A stretch of DNA of 64,000 nt from Haloarcula nitratireducens (lineage in GTDB: Archaea > Halobacteriota > Halobacteria > Halobacteriales > Haloarculaceae), in contig NZ_RKLT01000007.1 of NCBI RefSeq assembly GCF_019599505.1, forward strand, positions 1 through 64,000, read 5' to 3'. Every line of letters starts with the position of its first letter. Positions within the stretch are counted from its first letter, which is position 1. A program made the position numbers and the translations under genes. Shown in pieces: positions 25,201 to 33,491 of this stretch. The notes beneath the pieces are model-generated. The model did not search any database. It was given only the letters and a program-made list of their open reading frames with translations, and was not told where the DNA came from.

Positions 25201-25745
25201 ACACGGCGCCGCTGATCAAGTGGCTCTCGGCCGTGGTCGTCGCGGTCGGGTGCTGGCTGATCGTCGGGCCGCCCTTCCTCTACGAAGCCCCATTCGCGGA
25301 CTTCTGGAGCGACCTCATCGTCGGTGTCGTGCTCGTCGGCCTCGCGGCGTACACCTACGCGAGACGCGACCAGTCGACGAGTCAGTGGAGCGCGGCGGCG
25401 ATCGCGGTGTTCGGCGCTTGGTTGGTCGTCGCCGCCGTGCTCTGGCAGACGAGCGCCGTGCTCCACTGGAACGACGTCGCCGCCGGCGTCGGCGTCGCGC
25501 TCGCCGGCGGTATCAGCGCCTACGGGAGCCGCGTCGAGTACGCGTCGAGCGACGATTCGGGCGATTCGAACGGCGACTCGTCGGACGATTCGAGCGATTC
25601 GGGCGGTAGTTCGGACGGCTCCGATAGCGACTCGGACGATAGCGATTCGAACGAGGACAGTTCGAACGACAGCGATTCAGACGATAGCGACTCGAACGGA
25701 AATTCGGCAGACGATTCGGACGACGGGGAACAGAGCGGTAACTGA
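25197..25745 (+). CDS. SPW-repeat-like membrane protein with Ser/Asp/Asn-rich tail
   Basis: 182 aa. Four hydrophobic helices in the first 110 residues, in two related halves (W-S-D-L-I-V-G-V-V-L-V and W-N-D-V-A-A-G-V-G-V-A), as in SPW-repeat proteins. The remaining 65 residues are almost only Ser, Asp, Asn, Gly and Glu, an acidic disordered tail encoded by a GA(C/T)-TCG-rich tract. GGAGG lies nine bases before the ATG. Last member of the ATGA-coupled chain. The function of SPW proteins is unknown; a role as accessory membrane subunit of the permease is only a suggestion. Confidence 0.7.
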   Translation: MNTAPLIKWLSAVVVAVGCWLIVGPPFLYEAPFADFWSDLIVGVVLVGLAAYTYARRDQSTSQWSAAAIAVFGAWLVVAAVLWQTSAVLHWNDVAAGVGVALAGGISAYGSRVEYASSDDSGDSNGDSSDDSSDSGGSSDGSDSDSDDSDSNEDSSNDSDSDDSDSNGNSADDSDDGEQSGN

Positions 25746-25848
25746 CGCCGAACGGCGCGAACGCGGTGCGGTTCGCCCTCATCGCCGTTGCAGGTACTAC
25801 ACATCAAATGCTCAGTGATAAGTGCAGTTACAACAGGGGTGTGGGACC

Positions 25849-27420
25849 ATGACTAACTACCTCCAGGTCGGTCACAACGTCGGACGAGCGCTCACTCGCC
25901 TCGCCCCCGTGATGGGAACGTTGGTCGTTATCTCCCTCTACTACGGGGAATACTACGCGATACCGGGGACGCTCCTTACCATGGGAATCGTCTTCGCCGT
26001 CGGCTGGACGCTGACGCGGCTCTGCTCGGCGGCCGACGACGCCTCGAAGGCGGAGGTGTTCGCCTCCGCTGGGGCGGTCTGGTTCGTCGCCGCGCTGGCG
26101 GGAACGCTCCCCTTCCTCACTGTCGCGTGGACGGTCGCCCTCGACCCGGCCGTCCTCCCGATACCGGCGTCAGCGACCGATCCCACGCTTCGGGCGTTCC
26201 GCCGGCCGGTCAACGCGTGGTTCGAGTCGATGAGCGGCCTCACCGGGAGCGGGCTGACGATGGCGCGAAGGGAGAGCGAGTTCCCGCATACGCTCCTGTG
26301 GTGGCGCTCGCTCTCCCAGTGGCTCGGCGGCCTCGGCGTGATCGTGTTCACGGTCGCCATCGTGAACCAGTCCGGGAACTCCATGCTCACCCAGTTCTAC
26401 GAGTCCCGGTCGCCGCTCGGCCAGTTCCAGTCGGGCGACCGGTCGAACTCGCCGAAGCTACTGGTGGGGGTGTTCGCCGCCGTGACGCTCCTGTCCGCCG
26501 CCCTCTTCTGGGCCGTCGGTATGCCCGCGTGGGCGGCACTCAACCACGCGATGACGGGATTAGCGACCGGCGGCTTCGTCGTCACCGATACGAGCTTCAA
26601 GGCTTACGGTCCGCAGGTCCGGGCGGCGGCGCTGCCGATAATGTTCGTCGGCGCGATTCCCCTACCCGCGTACTACCTGCTGTACAAGCGGAACTTCTCG
26701 GACCTCCTCACCGACTCGCAGATCCGGTGGCTGGCCATCACCATCTGCGGCGGAACGGCCCTCGTCCTCGGAAACCTCGCCACTCACACCGTGTACCCCT
26801 CTCTCTCTAAGTCGGCGCTCCGCGCGGTCTTCCAGTTCGTCTCGGCGAACTCGGGAACGGGATTTTACACCGTCTCGAGCGTCGGTCGGAAGTGGCCGAC
26901 CATCTCGATACTGCTGTTGACGATGGCGATGGCCCTCGGCGGCGCGTCGGGGTCGACGGCGAGCGGTATCAAGATCATCCGCGGGATCAGTATCAGCCGC
27001 GGACTCCGGTCGCGCATTCGAGACCCGTTTCCGGACGAGACGCTCTCCGACTCCATCGACAAGTCCGTCTCGGGGCAACACTCCTCGGAGAACTACGGTA
27101 ACGCAGTGACTATCACGATTCTCTGGGCGGCGGTCTACTTACTGGGCGTGTTCGTCCTCCTCGTCCTGCTACCGATCGGACCGGAGGGGGTTCCGCTGCG
27201 GAACGTGCTGTTCACGGTCGCCAGCGCGCAGGGGAACGTCGGGCTGGTCAGCGGCATCGTGACGCCCTCGTCGCTCTCGAAGCCGGCGGTGGCGGCCGGC
27301 GTGAAGCTGATGCTGACCGTCAACATGTGGATGGGCCGACTCGAGATCATCCCGCTGCTCGTCTTCTTCCGAGGAGTGCTGAACGAGGTCGAACCGAGCG
27401 GCCAGTCCCAATCCGGCTGA
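25849..27420 (+). CDS. trkH: TrkH-family potassium transporter
   Basis: 523 aa from M-T-N-Y-L-Q-V-G. Four membrane-pore-membrane repeats with selectivity-type loops: S-M-S-G-L-T-G-S-G near 130, G-L-A-T-G-G-F near 245, V-S-A-N-S-G-T-G-F near 340 and A-Q-G-N-V-G-L near 460. S-L-S-Q-W-L-G-G-L-G is a standard TrkH segment. TrkH moves K+ together with the NAD-binding TrkA ring; no trkA gene is adjacent, but haloarchaea often encode several elsewhere. Consistent with the high internal K+ of salt-in haloarchaea. Confidence 0.9.
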   Translation: MTNYLQVGHNVGRALTRLAPVMGTLVVISLYYGEYYAIPGTLLTMGIVFAVGWTLTRLCSAADDASKAEVFASAGAVWFVAALAGTLPFLTVAWTVALDPAVLPIPASATDPTLRAFRRPVNAWFESMSGLTGSGLTMARRESEFPHTLLWWRSLSQWLGGLGVIVFTVAIVNQSGNSMLTQFYESRSPLGQFQSGDRSNSPKLLVGVFAAVTLLSAALFWAVGMPAWAALNHAMTGLATGGFVVTDTSFKAYGPQVRAAALPIMFVGAIPLPAYYLLYKRNFSDLLTDSQIRWLAITICGGTALVLGNLATHTVYPSLSKSALRAVFQFVSANSGTGFYTVSSVGRKWPTISILLLTMAMALGGASGSTASGIKIIRGISISRGLRSRIRDPFPDETLSDSIDKSVSGQHSSENYGNAVTITILWAAVYLLGVFVLLVLLPIGPEGVPLRNVLFTVASAQGNVGLVSGIVTPSSLSKPAVAAGVKLMLTVNMWMGRLEIIPLLVFFRGVLNEVEPSGQSQSG

Positions 27421-27451
27421 CACTCGACAGGTCGATGCGGCCGGTATCGCG

Positions 27452-27733
27452 TCACCCCTGTCGTTCCAACGCGTCGGCGATCGCCCGAAGCTGGGCCTTC
27501 CGGAAGGGACGTTCGGCCTGTGACGGGTCGTCGTCGTCTAACTCACCGATCCGCCAGAGGATTCCGGCTCGCATCTGCGGCTTGGGCGGGAGCGCGTTCG
27601 AGTCGACGTCGTACCCGACGGCATCGCAGATAGCGGCGAGAGCTTCCTTGGTGAAGGCGGTCGATTCGACGCGCTCGTAGCGCCCGACGGCCTGTCTGAT
27701 CTCGTTTCGGAGGTCGTCGACGGTCTGTGCCAT
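27452..27733 (-). CDS. Small hypothetical protein
   Basis: 93 aa, M-A-Q-T-V-D-D-L-R-N start chosen because upstream residues of the open frame are antisense-like. Mostly helical, with a patterned N terminus (L-R-N-E-I-R-Q-A-V-G-R-Y) and A-L-R-A-I-A-D-A-L-style C terminus. No family recognised. It lies 59 bp downstream of the zinc-ribbon membrane protein and may share its transcript. Confidence 0.6.
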   Translation of the reverse strand: MAQTVDDLRNEIRQAVGRYERVESTAFTKEALAAICDAVGYDVDSNALPPKPQMRAGILWRIGELDDDDPSQAERPFRKAQLRAIADALERQG

Positions 27734-27792
27734 GCCCGGAGGGGCGGGCGGGTCCGTTGTGTGTATTCCGGTTCCCTTTCGCTCCGCCGGAC

Positions 27793-28065
27793 TCAGGCGC
27801 CGGGACCTTCTTTCGGGTACTGCCCGGTCACGACGTTGTAGGTCGCTTCGAGGCCGGCGAGCGCCATCACGAACAGCAGGTTGAACCGCGCGTTCGGCGT
27901 TCTGGTTCTCGTTCGGTATATCTGACTGTCGCACGCGGGGCAGGTCGTGCGGGCGGTGTCGAACGTCGTCCCGCAGACGCTGCACTCGCGGTCGGTCCGC
28001 TCGTCGTGACCGATGCCTGTGTCGTCGTCTCGGCCGAACAGCGTATCGAGTATGGTCAGTATCAC
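27793..28065 (-). CDS. Zinc-ribbon protein with C-terminal membrane helix
   Basis: 90 aa, GTG start. C-S-V-C-G-T-T-F and C-P-A-C-D-S-Q-I-Y form a two-knuckle zinc ribbon (residues about 28-48), followed by a hydrophobic segment L-L-F-V-M-A-L-A-G-L. A TATA-like CGTTATACGA (minus strand) lies about 47 bp upstream, separating it from the formate dehydrogenase operon. Unknown function. Confidence 0.62.
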   Translation of the reverse strand: MILTILDTLFGRDDDTGIGHDERTDRECSVCGTTFDTARTTCPACDSQIYRTRTRTPNARFNLLFVMALAGLEATYNVVTGQYPKEGPGA

Positions 28066-28168
28066 GGGTAGTGTGCTCGCCGTTACCGTACCGTCCGCGC
28101 GGCGGTCGTATAACGTTGCCGCCGCGCCGCCCGCGCGTCGCCGGTGTTCGCGTTCGGTTCTCTCTCGG

Positions 28169-28507
28169 CTACTGCCGCTCCCCGGGCTCCTCGTGGCCGC
28201 CCTCTTCCGGAATCTCCTCGTACTCGACGGCCTCGTGTCGCGCTTCCGCGGCGTAGGACTGCCAGAAGTGGATCCCCTCGTCGGTGACGCCCTCTATCGC
28301 GCCGATGGGCGCGCCGGCGAGCACCTCGCCGTTCGCCCGCTTCGACGTCGTCTCGGAGACCTTGATGTCGCTGCGGAGCCCCTCGCCTATCTCGTCGTCG
28401 AGCTCGATGTAGATCGTGGGATAGTCGATCGCCCGGAGCGTGCCGATTCGGTTCCCCTCGGCGGTGAGCACGGGTTTGTCGATGTCGTCCGCTGTTACGT
28501 CTCTCAT
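28169..28507 (-). CDS. PRC-barrel domain protein
   Basis: 112 aa. The N-terminal 90 residues fit a PRC barrel: D-K-P-V-L-T-A-E-G-N-R-I-G-T-L, a central D-Y-P-T-I-Y-I-E-L and later G-A-P-I-G-A-I-E-G. The C terminus is Glu-rich. PRC barrels act in RNA processing, photosynthetic reaction centres and many unknown contexts. It starts 18 bp after the formate dehydrogenase stop, so it is likely cotranscribed and may serve that enzyme. Confidence 0.72.
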   Translation of the reverse strand: MRDVTADDIDKPVLTAEGNRIGTLRAIDYPTIYIELDDEIGEGLRSDIKVSETTSKRANGEVLAGAPIGAIEGVTDEGIHFWQSYAAEARHEAVEYEEIPEEGGHEEPGERQ

Positions 28508-28524
28508 TGTGAAGTCCTCGCTGG

Positions 28525-30927
28525 TCAGTCGTCCGACGGTGCGTCCGCGTCGGTCTCGTCCGTGGCGTCGGGGTTCGAGACGCGGACGACGGAGCCGTCC
28601 GCGTCGGCGTCGGCGAGCGAGATCTGGACGTCCGTGACCTTGTACTCGGGCGTCCGCGCCGGGCCGTCGAGCGGTTCCTCCTTCGTCAGGTTGTTCGCGC
28701 CGCCCTCGAGATAGTGCATCGGGATGAAGATCTCGCCCTCGCTCGGGCGCGTCGTGAGCTGTGCCATCGCCGTCGTCTCGCCGTGGCGGGACGTGATTCG
28801 GAGCATATCGTCCTGGGAGACCCCGTACTCCGCGGCGGTGTCGGGATGGATCTCGACGAAGCTCCTGTCGTTGTAGGACATGTCGCCCTCCTCCCGGAAC
28901 GTCATCGTCCCGGTGTGGTACTGATACAGGACCCGTCCGGAGGTCATCACGAGCGGGTAGTCCTCGTCGGGCGTCTCCGAGGGATCGACCGTGTCACAGA
29001 CGTGCATGTGGGCCAACCCGGACGGCGTCTGGAACTCGTCCTCGTAGGTGTACGGCGTTCCCGGGTGGTCATCCTCCCAGACGGGCCACTGGAGGCCGTC
29101 GCCGTCGTCTAAGTTCTCCAGTCGCTCGTGGGTGATACCGCCGTATATCGGTACGAGGTCGTTGACCTCGTCCATGATGTCGCTCGGGTGGTCGTACTCC
29201 CACTCGTAGCCGAACTCGGCGGCGAGCTCTTTCGTTATCTGCCAGTCGGGTTTCGCGTTCCCGACGGGGTCGACGGCCCGTTTGACCAACTGGACGTGAC
29301 GAGTCGAGGACGTGTACGTGCCGTTGGACTCCAGCGAGGAGGTGGCCGGCAACACCACGTCGGCGTGCTCGGCGGTCTCGGTCAGGAAGATGTCCTGTAC
29401 GGCGAGGAAGTCCAGCCCTTCGAGGGCCTGCTTCGCGTGCCCGCTGTTCGGTTCCGAGGTGACGGGGTTCTCGCCCTGGATGAACATCCCGCGGAGGTCG
29501 TCCTCGCCGACGGCGAGGAACATGTCCGTGAGCCGGTACCCCTCCTCGCGGGGCATGTCGTCGACGTCCATGTCGTAGGCGTCGGCGAACTTCCGCCGGT
29601 ACTCCTCGTCGGCGACCGGCTGGTAGCCGGGGAAGTTGTTCGGGAGCGGCCCCATGTCCCCGCCGCCGCCCTGCACGTTGTTCTGGCCGCGGAACGGCGA
29701 GACGCCGGACTTGGGGCTTCCGATGTGGCCCGTCACGAGCGCGAGGTTCGCTATCGCGTAGATGTTCTCCGTCCCGTGGGAGTGCTCGGTCAGGCCGAGC
29801 GTCCAGCCGAAGACGCAGGAGTCGGCCTCGGCGATGGTCTCGGCGGCGTTGGCTATCTCCTCGGGCGGGACGCCCGCCTTCTCCTCGACGAACTCCGGCG
29901 TGAACTTCTGGACGGTCTCCTCGATCTGCTCGAAGCCGGTGGTCCGCTCCTCGATGAACTCCTCGTCGTGGAGGTCGTTCTCGATGATGTAGCGGGTCAG
30001 GCCGTTGAGCCACGTCGTGTCGTAGCCGGGTTCGACGCGGGAGTACTGGTCGGCGTACTCGGCGATCTGGACCTTCCGCGGGTCGAAGACGAACAGGTCG
30101 GCGTCGTTGTCCTTGACGTTCTGCTTGATCCGCGTCGCCAAGACGGGGTGGGCTTCGGTCGTGTTCGACCCGGTGAGCAGGTAGCAGTCCGTCTCTTCGA
30201 GCGCCTCCAGCCCGACCGACGCGGCCCCGAACCCGAACGTGCTGGAGAGCCCCGACACCGTCGAAGAGTGACAGAGCCGGTTGCAGTTGTCGATGTTGTT
30301 CGTCCCGATGACCTCGCGGGCGAACCGCTGCATCACGTAGTTGTCCTCGTTGGTCGCCTTCGAGGAGGCGACGAAGCTCAGCGCGTCCGGACCGTCTTCC
30401 TCGCGGATCTCGTCGAGCCCTTCGGCGACCCGCGCGAGCGCCTCGTCCCACGACGCCTCGCGGAACTCGCCGTCCTCTTTCACGAGCGGCTGGGTCAGTC
30501 GGTCGTCGCTGTTGACGTAACTGTGACTGAACTTCCCCTTCACACAGGTCGAGATGCCGTTTATCGGCGCTTTATCGGGGTTCGGCCGCTTCCCGAGGAT
30601 CTCGCCGTCCTTCGAGTAGACGTCGAACCGACAGCCGACGGCACAGAACTCGCAGGTCGTGTCCGTGACGTCGATCTCGTTGAGCTGGTAGTCGCTGACG
30701 GCGTCCGCGACCGAGAAGAGCCGCCCCTCCGACATCGCGTTGCCGGCGAAGTCAGACACCTTGTGTTCGAACGGGCGGACGACGTGCTCGTTGACGGCGT
30801 CTTTCGCCCGCGACTGCACGTGTTCCTCGACGGCGTCTCTCGCCTGCGACTGCGCCTGTTCGCGCGCGCGTGCCATGAAGCCCGCGACGCCCTCTTTCTC
30901 GGTGTCCGGCGTCTCGTCGTCGCTCAT
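28525..30927 (-). CDS. Formate dehydrogenase catalytic subunit (Mo/W-bis-MGD, Cys form)
   Basis: 800 aa. A [4Fe-4S] site C92-x2-C95-x3-C99-x28-C128 is followed by the active-site C219-H220 in N-C-N-R-L-C-H-S-S, the Cys counterpart of Sec-His in FdhF. Pterin-binding segments follow: G-S-N-T-T-E-A-H-P, N-N-V-Q-G-G-G-D-M-G and a C-terminal molydopterin dinucleotide-binding domain from L-V-M-T-S-G-R. The first 75 residues form an extra, highly charged, probably helical or coiled segment (R-E-Q-A-Q-S-Q-A-R) absent from standard FdhF. No Tat signal, so cytoplasmic. Overlaps by ATGA the iron-sulfur subunit upstream. Oxidises formate (or reduces CO2). Confidence 0.88.
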   Translation of the reverse strand: MSDDETPDTEKEGVAGFMARAREQAQSQARDAVEEHVQSRAKDAVNEHVVRPFEHKVSDFAGNAMSEGRLFSVADAVSDYQLNEIDVTDTTCEFCAVGCRFDVYSKDGEILGKRPNPDKAPINGISTCVKGKFSHSYVNSDDRLTQPLVKEDGEFREASWDEALARVAEGLDEIREEDGPDALSFVASSKATNEDNYVMQRFAREVIGTNNIDNCNRLCHSSTVSGLSSTFGFGAASVGLEALEETDCYLLTGSNTTEAHPVLATRIKQNVKDNDADLFVFDPRKVQIAEYADQYSRVEPGYDTTWLNGLTRYIIENDLHDEEFIEERTTGFEQIEETVQKFTPEFVEEKAGVPPEEIANAAETIAEADSCVFGWTLGLTEHSHGTENIYAIANLALVTGHIGSPKSGVSPFRGQNNVQGGGGDMGPLPNNFPGYQPVADEEYRRKFADAYDMDVDDMPREEGYRLTDMFLAVGEDDLRGMFIQGENPVTSEPNSGHAKQALEGLDFLAVQDIFLTETAEHADVVLPATSSLESNGTYTSSTRHVQLVKRAVDPVGNAKPDWQITKELAAEFGYEWEYDHPSDIMDEVNDLVPIYGGITHERLENLDDGDGLQWPVWEDDHPGTPYTYEDEFQTPSGLAHMHVCDTVDPSETPDEDYPLVMTSGRVLYQYHTGTMTFREEGDMSYNDRSFVEIHPDTAAEYGVSQDDMLRITSRHGETTAMAQLTTRPSEGEIFIPMHYLEGGANNLTKEEPLDGPARTPEYKVTDVQISLADADADGSVVRVSNPDATDETDADAPSDD

Positions 30928-31868
30928 AGCCAGTCGTCCTCCGCGGTCGCCGCCGGTTCCGGCCTGGACACGCGCGGCTCGTTTCGGGTGTCGCCCTCCC
31001 GTTTCATCGGCGTCATCTGCGTCTGCTGGTGCTCGTAGTCCTCGCCGACGATGCCCTCGGCGGAGTTCTTGTGCGTGAAGCCGGGCACGGGCAGCGTCGT
31101 CGCGTCCACCAGTCCCTGCTCGACGAGCGCCCCGGTCGGACAGACCGTCGCGCAGTGGCCACAGGAGACGCAGGTCGAGTCCATCATCGTGTCCGCGTCG
31201 TTCTGGAAACCGATGCGGGTCTCGCCGCCGGACTCCTCCATCCGGAGGACGCCCTCGACCTGCACGTCGTTGCAGGCTTCGACACAGCGGTTACAGAGGA
31301 TGCACTTGTTGCGGTCGATCTGGATGAACGGCGAGGAGTCGTCTATGGGCTCCAGCTGGCTCCGGTCGTGTAACACGCCGTAGCGCGGCTCCTCGACGTC
31401 GTTCTCGATAGCGACGTCCTGTAAGTCACAGCGGCCGTTGGCCCCGCAGGTCGTACACAGTAAGTTGTGGTTCGAGAGGATGAGGTCCAAGTTCACGTCC
31501 CGGGCCTCGCTTGCCGCCTCGGTGTCCGTTGAGACCGTCATGTCGTCCTCGACGGGGAAGCTACAGGACGGGACGATACCGTGTTCCTCCGTCTCGACCA
31601 TGCAGGTCCGGCACTCGCTGCGCGGGCCGATCTGCTCCTCGTCGTCGTACGAACAGAGCGCGAGCACGTCGCCGTCCGTCTCGACGGCCTCGCAGGCGTC
31701 GAGCAGCGTCGAACCCGCGCTGGCTTCGACGGTCTGGCCGTCGACGGTCAGCGTCGCGTCCTCCGTCGCGCCGGCGGGCGGGTCGTTCGCCGTCCCTGGC
31801 GCGATATCTTCGGTCAGCGGGACGTCGGCTCCGGTCGTCGTGTCCTCCCAGATCGGGTCAGTACTCAT
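30924..31868 (-). CDS. Iron-sulfur electron-transfer subunit of formate dehydrogenase (NuoG-N/HoxU type)
   Basis: 314 aa. Starts with a plant-type [2Fe-2S] domain (C-S-Y-D-D-E then C-R-T-C and a later Cys), then the D-L-I-L-S-N-H-N-L-L-C-T-T-C-G segment of NuoG/HoxU and two ferredoxin-like motifs, C-I-L-C-N-R-C-V-E-A-C and C-V-S-C-G-H-C-A-T-V-C-P. It would carry electrons between the catalytic subunit and the NuoF-like protein. ATGA overlap with the catalytic gene. About 40 acidic residues at the N terminus and a charged C-terminal tail flank the core. Confidence 0.85.
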   Translation of the reverse strand: MSTDPIWEDTTTGADVPLTEDIAPGTANDPPAGATEDATLTVDGQTVEASAGSTLLDACEAVETDGDVLALCSYDDEEQIGPRSECRTCMVETEEHGIVPSCSFPVEDDMTVSTDTEAASEARDVNLDLILSNHNLLCTTCGANGRCDLQDVAIENDVEEPRYGVLHDRSQLEPIDDSSPFIQIDRNKCILCNRCVEACNDVQVEGVLRMEESGGETRIGFQNDADTMMDSTCVSCGHCATVCPTGALVEQGLVDATTLPVPGFTHKNSAEGIVGEDYEHQQTQMTPMKREGDTRNEPRVSRPEPAATAEDDWL

Positions 31869-31943
31869 CGAACCCCTCGCACGCTGCAGCGTCGCTGATC
31901 GGTCGGTTCGAGACGTCGAGACGTCGGCGTGGTGTAGCTAAAC

Positions 31944-33491
31944 TCATAGTTTCGTACACGTCCCGCTCGGACAGCGGCCGTCGGCGTGGGCGTGAAATTC
32001 GGTTTCGAAAACGTCGATAGTCGTCGTCACTGGTCTCGCGGCGTCGCTCCCGAACCCGCAGAGGCTGGTCTCGCGCATCGTGCGGCCGAGTTCGCGGAGC
32101 ATCCCGTCCTCGAACTCGCCGTCGTAGACGTCCCGGAGGAGGTCGACGAGCTGTTTCGACCCCTCTCGGCAGGGACCGCAGCGCCCGCAGTTCTCCTCGC
32201 GGGCGAACTTCGCTCGCTCGCCGGCGAGCGCGACCATGCAGGTCGCCTCGCCGACCAGTTCGACGACGCCGTTGGTCCCGAGGCGCGCGCTCTCGAGGCC
32301 GGGCGCGCTCGCGGGCACGTCGAGCGAACGGGTCACGCCGCCGAAGACGCCCCCGACACAGGCGGCTTTCCGGGATCCTTCGAGTTCGACCGCCGGCAGG
32401 GCGTCCGAGAGCGTCGCGTCCGTCGGGAGTTCGACCGTCGCCGGGGCGGCGACGTCACCGCTGACCGTGAGTAGGCGCGTCCCGGGGTCGGCCGGCACGC
32501 CGCCGAGATCCCTCTCAGCGAGGACGCGACCGACCTGTGCGAGCGTCCGCGGCGTGTGAACCAGCGTCGGTCGGCCGTTCAGCCCGTACTCGCTCGGGCC
32601 GGGCGGCCGCCGTCGGGCCTCGATCCGATGGTTGCCCTCGATGGCTTCGAGCGCCATCGTCGGCTCGCCCGCCTTGTATTCGTCCGGGCCGACGACGACG
32701 CGGAGCGAGGCCTCGGGGTCGCGCGCTTCGACCAGCGCGTCGGCGGCCGCCCGCACCCGCTCGCGGGCGAGGTCCGCGTCCTCCGAGAGGTAGGCCACGA
32801 CGTCGGTTGCGCCGAGCGCGTCCGCCGCGGTCAACGCCGGGGCGAGCACCGAGAGCGGCGCACTTTCGAGCAGGAGTCCGTCGCCGGCGGCGGCGTCGTC
32901 GGCCTCGTTCGCGTTGACGACGACGACGGGATCTCCCGCCGCCTCGCTCGCAGTCGCCCACTCGTCGGCGACGGAGGCGTCGGCGGTCGCGTCGCCGCGG
33001 CCGCGGCCGCGGAGGCCGGTCTCGCGGAGCCGCGACAGCGCGTCGGCGAGGTCGAGGTCCGTCGGGGGCGAGCCCGCTCCCGCGCGGTAGTCCTCGATAC
33101 TTCCCGGGACCGCCCAGCCGCACGGGCCGAGCACCCCGCGTTCACCGACGGCCAGCGGCCCTTCGTCCGGGACGGGCAGTGTCGCGGTCCCCGGTTCGTG
33201 TTCGACTACTGCCGCCGCGTCCTCGGACGGGAGCGTCCCGTCGTCGAGCGCCTCGGTCAGGGAGCGCGTTCGCCCGGGTGAACACTCGGTGAAAAACGCC
33301 GTTTCGCCGTCGAGCGTCGCCGTGACGAGCGGCTCCAGTCCGACGTGCCCGGTCGGTCCGACGGCCGCCGTCGCGACCGACGCGTCGGCGTCCCGCGCCG
33401 CCTCGAGCACCACTCGGCCCTGCGAGCGGTTCTCACTACCGGTGGAAACACGAACGGCTGGGTCCGACTCGATGATTCGCTGTCCGGTCAC
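31944..33491 (-). CDS. NuoF/HoxF-like subunit with degenerate FMN/NADH motifs
   Basis: 515 aa, GTG start. The C-terminal [4Fe-4S] region is clear: E-N-C-G-R-C-G-P-C-R-E-G near residue 430 and a later S-L-C-G-F-G. A SLBB-like segment precedes it. In the N-terminal half, canonical G-R-G-G-A-G-F-P-T-G is replaced by R-G-R-G-R-G-D-A-T-A, and C-G-E-E-T-A-L by A-G-E-P-T-M-A-L, although alignment to the family can still be followed (N-A-N-E-A-D-D). In known soluble formate dehydrogenases this subunit reduces NAD+. Here FMN/NAD binding may be altered or lost. First gene of the operon, 75 bp before the Fe-S subunit. Confidence 0.8.
   Translation of the reverse strand: MTGQRIIESDPAVRVSTGSENRSQGRVVLEAARDADASVATAAVGPTGHVGLEPLVTATLDGETAFFTECSPGRTRSLTEALDDGTLPSEDAAAVVEHEPGTATLPVPDEGPLAVGERGVLGPCGWAVPGSIEDYRAGAGSPPTDLDLADALSRLRETGLRGRGRGDATADASVADEWATASEAAGDPVVVVNANEADDAAAGDGLLLESAPLSVLAPALTAADALGATDVVAYLSEDADLARERVRAAADALVEARDPEASLRVVVGPDEYKAGEPTMALEAIEGNHRIEARRRPPGPSEYGLNGRPTLVHTPRTLAQVGRVLAERDLGGVPADPGTRLLTVSGDVAAPATVELPTDATLSDALPAVELEGSRKAACVGGVFGGVTRSLDVPASAPGLESARLGTNGVVELVGEATCMVALAGERAKFAREENCGRCGPCREGSKQLVDLLRDVYDGEFEDGMLRELGRTMRETSLCGFGSDAARPVTTTIDVFETEFHAHADGRCPSGTCTKL

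Noticed and set aside
29128..31038. 636-aa plus-strand frame opposite formate dehydrogenase
   Set aside because: Antisense shadow typical of high-GC DNA; no family motifs, whereas the minus strand encodes a full catalytic subunit.
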